A stretch of 26,351 bases of DNA from positions 1 to 26,351 of the forward strand of contig SFNM01000019.1 of the NCBI GenBank assembly GCA_004552725.1, read 5' to 3'. Made by a program: the position numbers and the translations under genes. Within the stretch, counting starts at the first letter, position 1, and every line of letters begins with the position of its first letter. The notes beneath the pieces were generated by a model. It was not told the origin of the DNA, made no database searches, and saw only the letters and a program-made list of their open reading frames with translations. Origin of the DNA: Bacteroidales bacterium. GTDB taxonomy: Bacteria > Bacteroidota > Bacteroidia > Bacteroidales > Muribaculaceae. This document shows positions 23,494 through 26,351 of this stretch, one piece after another.

Positions 23494-24315
23494 TTAGCGG
23501 GGTTGTTGGAGAAAGTGAGAGGGAGCAGAGAGAAAGCCGTGGAGTATATGACGCAAGGCGGTGAGATATGCCACACCGGGGCGAGCGGAGCGCCGTAGTA
23601 TGCGCAATGGGGCTAAGATAAAGCGTTGAAAAGGACTGCGATTAGAATGTTCCAACCAAATGTAACCACCAATAGAACGTAACGAGCCGGGAATGGGACG
23701 GCGCGAACCGCTGGTAAGACCCGGATGTTGACAAATTTCGATGGGGAAAAATTTTCCTTTCAAGCCGTTACGAATGAGTCGGAGGAGAAATGAATTTTCT
23801 TCTCCGCAAGTGTAAAAGGTATTTCCTATACCCATAAATATGAAAAAGCGCAATAAAGCCGGGAGCGAACTCCGACGGATGGCTAATTCGAAAGATGTGA
23901 TATAGTAACCACGAGGCAGAGGCTCGGAGAGTTTACATGATTGCTCGGGATAGGTTTTACCGTCAGGTCCGGAATATTCGAAAGTGGCGAAATCGAGCGT
24001 AGGGTCGGCTGCGAAAGTGTCGATGACAGCACGTAAGCCTTCAGCAGTGTAGTGGAGGTCATCGTCGGCGATGAGGATGATATCGGCTTCGGCACGGTCG
24101 AGTGCGACGTTGCGGTTGACGCTAAGCCCGCGAGTGGGATGTTGGAAGAAGTCTACGTCGGGGCGCCGCAAGGCCTCGGGCAATTCAACAGCGGCGCAGT
24201 CGGGGTTCTGCATACAGATACGATAGCGCACACCCTCCATCGGTGGCAGAGTCATTTGTGCCACGCGCTGAAGACCATCAAGCCCGTAGGTACATATTTC
24301 TACTTCCAATGTCAT
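23494..24315 (-). CDS. Glycosyltransferase, GT2-like
   Basis: This 273-residue protein has a GT-A fold pattern: a short N-terminal strand (VEICTYGLDGLQ), HPTRGLSVNRNVAL (59-72), then IADDDL with Asp84-86 as the metal- and nucleotide-sugar-binding site. EEN lies further on. No long membrane segments are seen, though the C-terminal 50 residues are basic and may lie on the membrane. The ATG at 24315 overlaps the previous gene's TGA as ATGA. An in-frame TTG at 24327 is less likely. Sugar and acceptor are unknown. Confidence 0.8.
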   Translation of the reverse strand: MTLEVEICTYGLDGLQRVAQMTLPPMEGVRYRICMQNPDCAAVELPEALRRPDVDFFQHPTRGLSVNRNVALDRAEADIILIADDDLHYTAEGLRAVIDTFAADPTLDFATFEYSGPDGKTYPEQSCKLSEPLPRGYYITSFELAIRRSSLPALLRFFIFMGIGNTFYTCGEENSFLLRLIRNGLKGKFFPIEICQHPGLTSGSRRPIPGSLRSIGGYIWLEHSNRSPFQRFILAPLRILRRSARPGVAYLTALRHILHGFLSAPSHFLQQPR

Positions 24316-25418
24316 AGTGATTCCCAAAATTCAATGCAACGGTTGGCCACAATTTTTGAATCGTAATGTCGAGCCACAAACTCGCGGCCGACATTGGCGG
24401 CGCAAAGCAGTTGCTCAGGGTTATTAATTATATTGCGAAGCAATGCCTCAAAGCCCTCGGCTGTAGGTGGTGTGTTGAAAATCGGGTGTAATGTTTTCTC
24501 GGCGATAAAATCATAATACATATCCTCACCACCACTAACCACACACTGACCGGCAGCCATAGCCAAAAGGGCGTTGGTAGCCGGAGTGAGAGAATACATT
24601 TGGTCAAGCACCACATCGGCCGAGCGCATCCGTTGAATATACTCGGCATACGACAGATTTTCCACAATGTCCAAGGAAGCCCGGCCATTAGATTGGGCAC
24701 ACACTCGCGTAGCCACTTCCTCCATAATATCAGTGCCTTTTTCTGCTTTTCTATCCCTATGGCGTCCTAAAAATAACTTTACGCGGCCATTTTCGGCAAT
24801 TGGATGGTCAATTGGAGTGATATAGTGTAGGTCGATAGGAATACCGATGTATTTGAGGCGCGAGTCGTCAAAGATGCGTTGCATCGCCAAATGATATTCC
24901 AAAAGGGCCGTGGTCACACCATCAACATTTCCATACACTTCATCGCACCATCGGCCAATCGCACCTTGTTGCCATCGACTTGCGCTCTCAAAAATCTCCG
25001 AATTAATCTTTTTGCCCGAAGGCAAGCGGTATTCGCTATATGGCAGAGGACAATCCGGCGCGCAAATCATATCCATAAATGCTTTGTCGGTGCCGCAAGC
25101 GCAAAGTATCACTTTTCCATTGTGTCGTCGCAGCATTTTATATAGTGAACGCAAACGCCTTGGGCGAAGGGTCACAAACGACGGGCTAATGATTTGCACC
25201 ACATCGAAGCCACGCAACATTTTCGTCCATCGAAGTTTGGCATATAACCACGCGCCACCCAACGGACCGGGAAAATTTCGGGTAGTGTCAATCGATCGAG
25301 CTGTATCCATCCACCGCGACCCATCCGAAGCCACCACCACATCATGCCCCAAGCGATGCAAAGCCGCGCTCAAGCAAGCGTGATAGTTGCTATAATCTCC
25401 CAATAAAAGTATCCTCAT
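24312..25418 (-). CDS. Glycosyltransferase, GT4-like (GT-B fold)
   Basis: This 368-residue protein starts MRILLLGDYSNYHACLSAAL, followed by HDVVVASDG, typical of the first Rossmann half of GT-B enzymes. The second half has KLFLGRHRDRKAEKGTDIM, YIQRMRSADVVLDQ and ATNALLAMAAGQCVVSGG, as in GT4-type transferases. ATG 25418, 10 bases after the previous gene's stop, fits better than an upstream in-frame start inside that gene. Its stop overlaps the next glycosyltransferase start as ATGA, so the two are probably translated together in a surface polysaccharide pathway. Confidence 0.82.
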   Translation of the reverse strand: MRILLLGDYSNYHACLSAALHRLGHDVVVASDGSRWMDTARSIDTTRNFPGPLGGAWLYAKLRWTKMLRGFDVVQIISPSFVTLRPRRLRSLYKMLRRHNGKVILCACGTDKAFMDMICAPDCPLPYSEYRLPSGKKINSEIFESASRWQQGAIGRWCDEVYGNVDGVTTALLEYHLAMQRIFDDSRLKYIGIPIDLHYITPIDHPIAENGRVKLFLGRHRDRKAEKGTDIMEEVATRVCAQSNGRASLDIVENLSYAEYIQRMRSADVVLDQMYSLTPATNALLAMAAGQCVVSGGEDMYYDFIAEKTLHPIFNTPPTAEGFEALLRNIINNPEQLLCAANVGREFVARHYDSKIVANRCIEFWESL

Positions 25419-25428
25419 AACACATTGA

Positions 25429-26351
25429 TTATTGGCGTCCCCCGGTAACAATCTGCATCAACTTGGGTGATAGACGATTAAACAATAAATAAACCACAAA
25501 TGAAATGCCAATCAAAGTGACTATTGTGAGGATATATGCTGTAAGCACTTGCACCTCTGAGTTAGGTTGGTTGCAACCTAAAAACGTCTCCCAAAACACT
25601 CGGGTTTGGCGGCAAAAAAGTTGATGGAAGGCATAAATAAAGAATGTGGCGCTAATTAATCTTGAATTGTTGAGCAAAGATTGCGTATGCTTGATTCTTT
25701 TTGCCCATTTCAGCAAAAGAAGAAAAGCAGATATAACAACAACATAATGAGTAATAGCGCGCAACACACCCTCTTGACCATACGTCATAGAGTAATGCAT
25801 AGCACAACAGGATGCTACGAATACTGCAGCAACAATCCATAAACCTTTGTTGAAGTTGAACAAAGCCAAATCCTTGTGATATAGACCTAAGTACGCGCCA
25901 AAGGCAAACCATTCACCATAGTAAGTACTGAACCCAAGTATATGGAAGACGGCTATAGTAGTCATTAATGTAATTAGGTCGTGCGAAATAAGCCTGAATA
26001 TCGGAGATAATACTATGAATACCAGCAGATTGCGTATAAACCAAAAGGCGAAAGCGAACGGCTCAGACTGCGCTTGATCAATATAAAAGAAGCCGGTGAG
26101 GAAGTTGGCCCAATTCATCGAGCCATCTTCCACGATGCCGAGCCCATCGAAGTGCAACTTGTAGACTTTGAAAAGGAACAGCCCACAGGCGATAACATTC
26201 CATATAATATAAGGAATAAGCAAGGTATGCAGGCGCGAGAGAAGTTTATTAAAGTAAACTTGCGTGGTAAAGCGCTCGATATTGCGAAAGAATAGGAATG
26301 CCGAAACAATAAAGAAGCAAGGCACAGCCACGCTATTGCAAACTGTTTTAC
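25429..26351 (-). CDS. Acyltransferase 3 family membrane protein (5' end outside window)
   Basis: About 307 residues are visible, with roughly ten hydrophobic segments. The frame is open to the window edge, so the start is missing; a GTG at 26331 is internal. NSVAVPCFFIVSAFLFF matches the conserved second-helix region of the acyltransferase 3 (OafA/NodX-type) family, where the catalytic His lies earlier, outside this view. LLIPYIIWN and SATFFIYAFHQLF also fit. Members add acetyl or other acyl groups to surface sugars. It is followed after 10 bases by the GT4-like gene. The DNA is clearly more AT-rich than the rest of the window. Confidence 0.85.
   Translation of the reverse strand, partial: KTVCNSVAVPCFFIVSAFLFFRNIERFTTQVYFNKLLSRLHTLLIPYIIWNVIACGLFLFKVYKLHFDGLGIVEDGSMNWANFLTGFFYIDQAQSEPFAFAFWFIRNLLVFIVLSPIFRLISHDLITLMTTIAVFHILGFSTYYGEWFAFGAYLGLYHKDLALFNFNKGLWIVAAVFVASCCAMHYSMTYGQEGVLRAITHYVVVISAFLLLLKWAKRIKHTQSLLNNSRLISATFFIYAFHQLFCRQTRVFWETFLGCNQPNSEVQVLTAYILTIVTLIGISFVVYLLFNRLSPKLMQIVTGGRQ

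Overview
The window looks like a chromosomal segment of a Bacteroidales bacterium, possibly Muribaculaceae. The order is well supported and the family is a guess. The evidence is: at least eight promoters of the Bacteroidetes type (TTTG or TTG, 20-21 bases, then TAnnTTTG) and two more with only the -7 box; few recognisable Shine-Dalgarno sequences; a DUF4834 gene next to psd-pssA; PheS with a CxxC-type zinc knuckle; and pdxJ followed by ExbB/ExbD/TonB-like genes. Most of the window is core housekeeping sequence. No phage, transposon, integrase or CRISPR array was seen.

Layout. Positions 1-335 hold the 3' end of an unrecognised + strand gene, separated by a strong two-way terminator (361-409) from a - strand cluster (5956 down to 430): psd, pssA, DUF4834, a P2B-type calcium ATPase, a four-helix membrane protein and a YiiX-like permuted papain-fold protein. 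Psd and PssA together convert CDP-diacylglycerol to phosphatidylethanolamine. Next on the - strand come pnp and then a compact stable-RNA unit in which rpsT lies between two identical tRNA-Glu genes. Upstream is a superfamily 1 helicase gene whose stop codon overlaps the start of a 58-residue ORF. The helicase is divergent from a YgjP-like metallopeptidase gene.

The AT-rich stretch 12840-13239 has no convincing protein gene but carries a promoter and a terminator about 110 bases apart, a candidate small RNA. To its right on the - strand are a TrkA-N-only protein, a LOG-family enzyme, der, era, nadK and a small ACT-like protein. From interlocked divergent promoters at 17862-17944 the + strand carries pdxJ, exbB, exbD, a tonB-like gene and pheS, ending at a perfect 14-bp terminator. 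Then come nth, a TRIC/YadS-type channel and a GtrA-family protein.

The right end (23494-26351, - strand) is a surface-glycan gene group: a GT2-type glycosyltransferase, a GT4-like glycosyltransferase and an acyltransferase 3 protein that runs off the window.

No obvious new defence or mobile system is present. The points most worth following up are the candidate small RNA at 13061-13207, the 58-residue ORF coupled to the helicase, the tRNA-rpsT-tRNA unit, two regulatory proteins that lack a domain normal for their families (TrkA without RCK_C, ACT-like without CBS), and two sets of overlapping divergent promoters.
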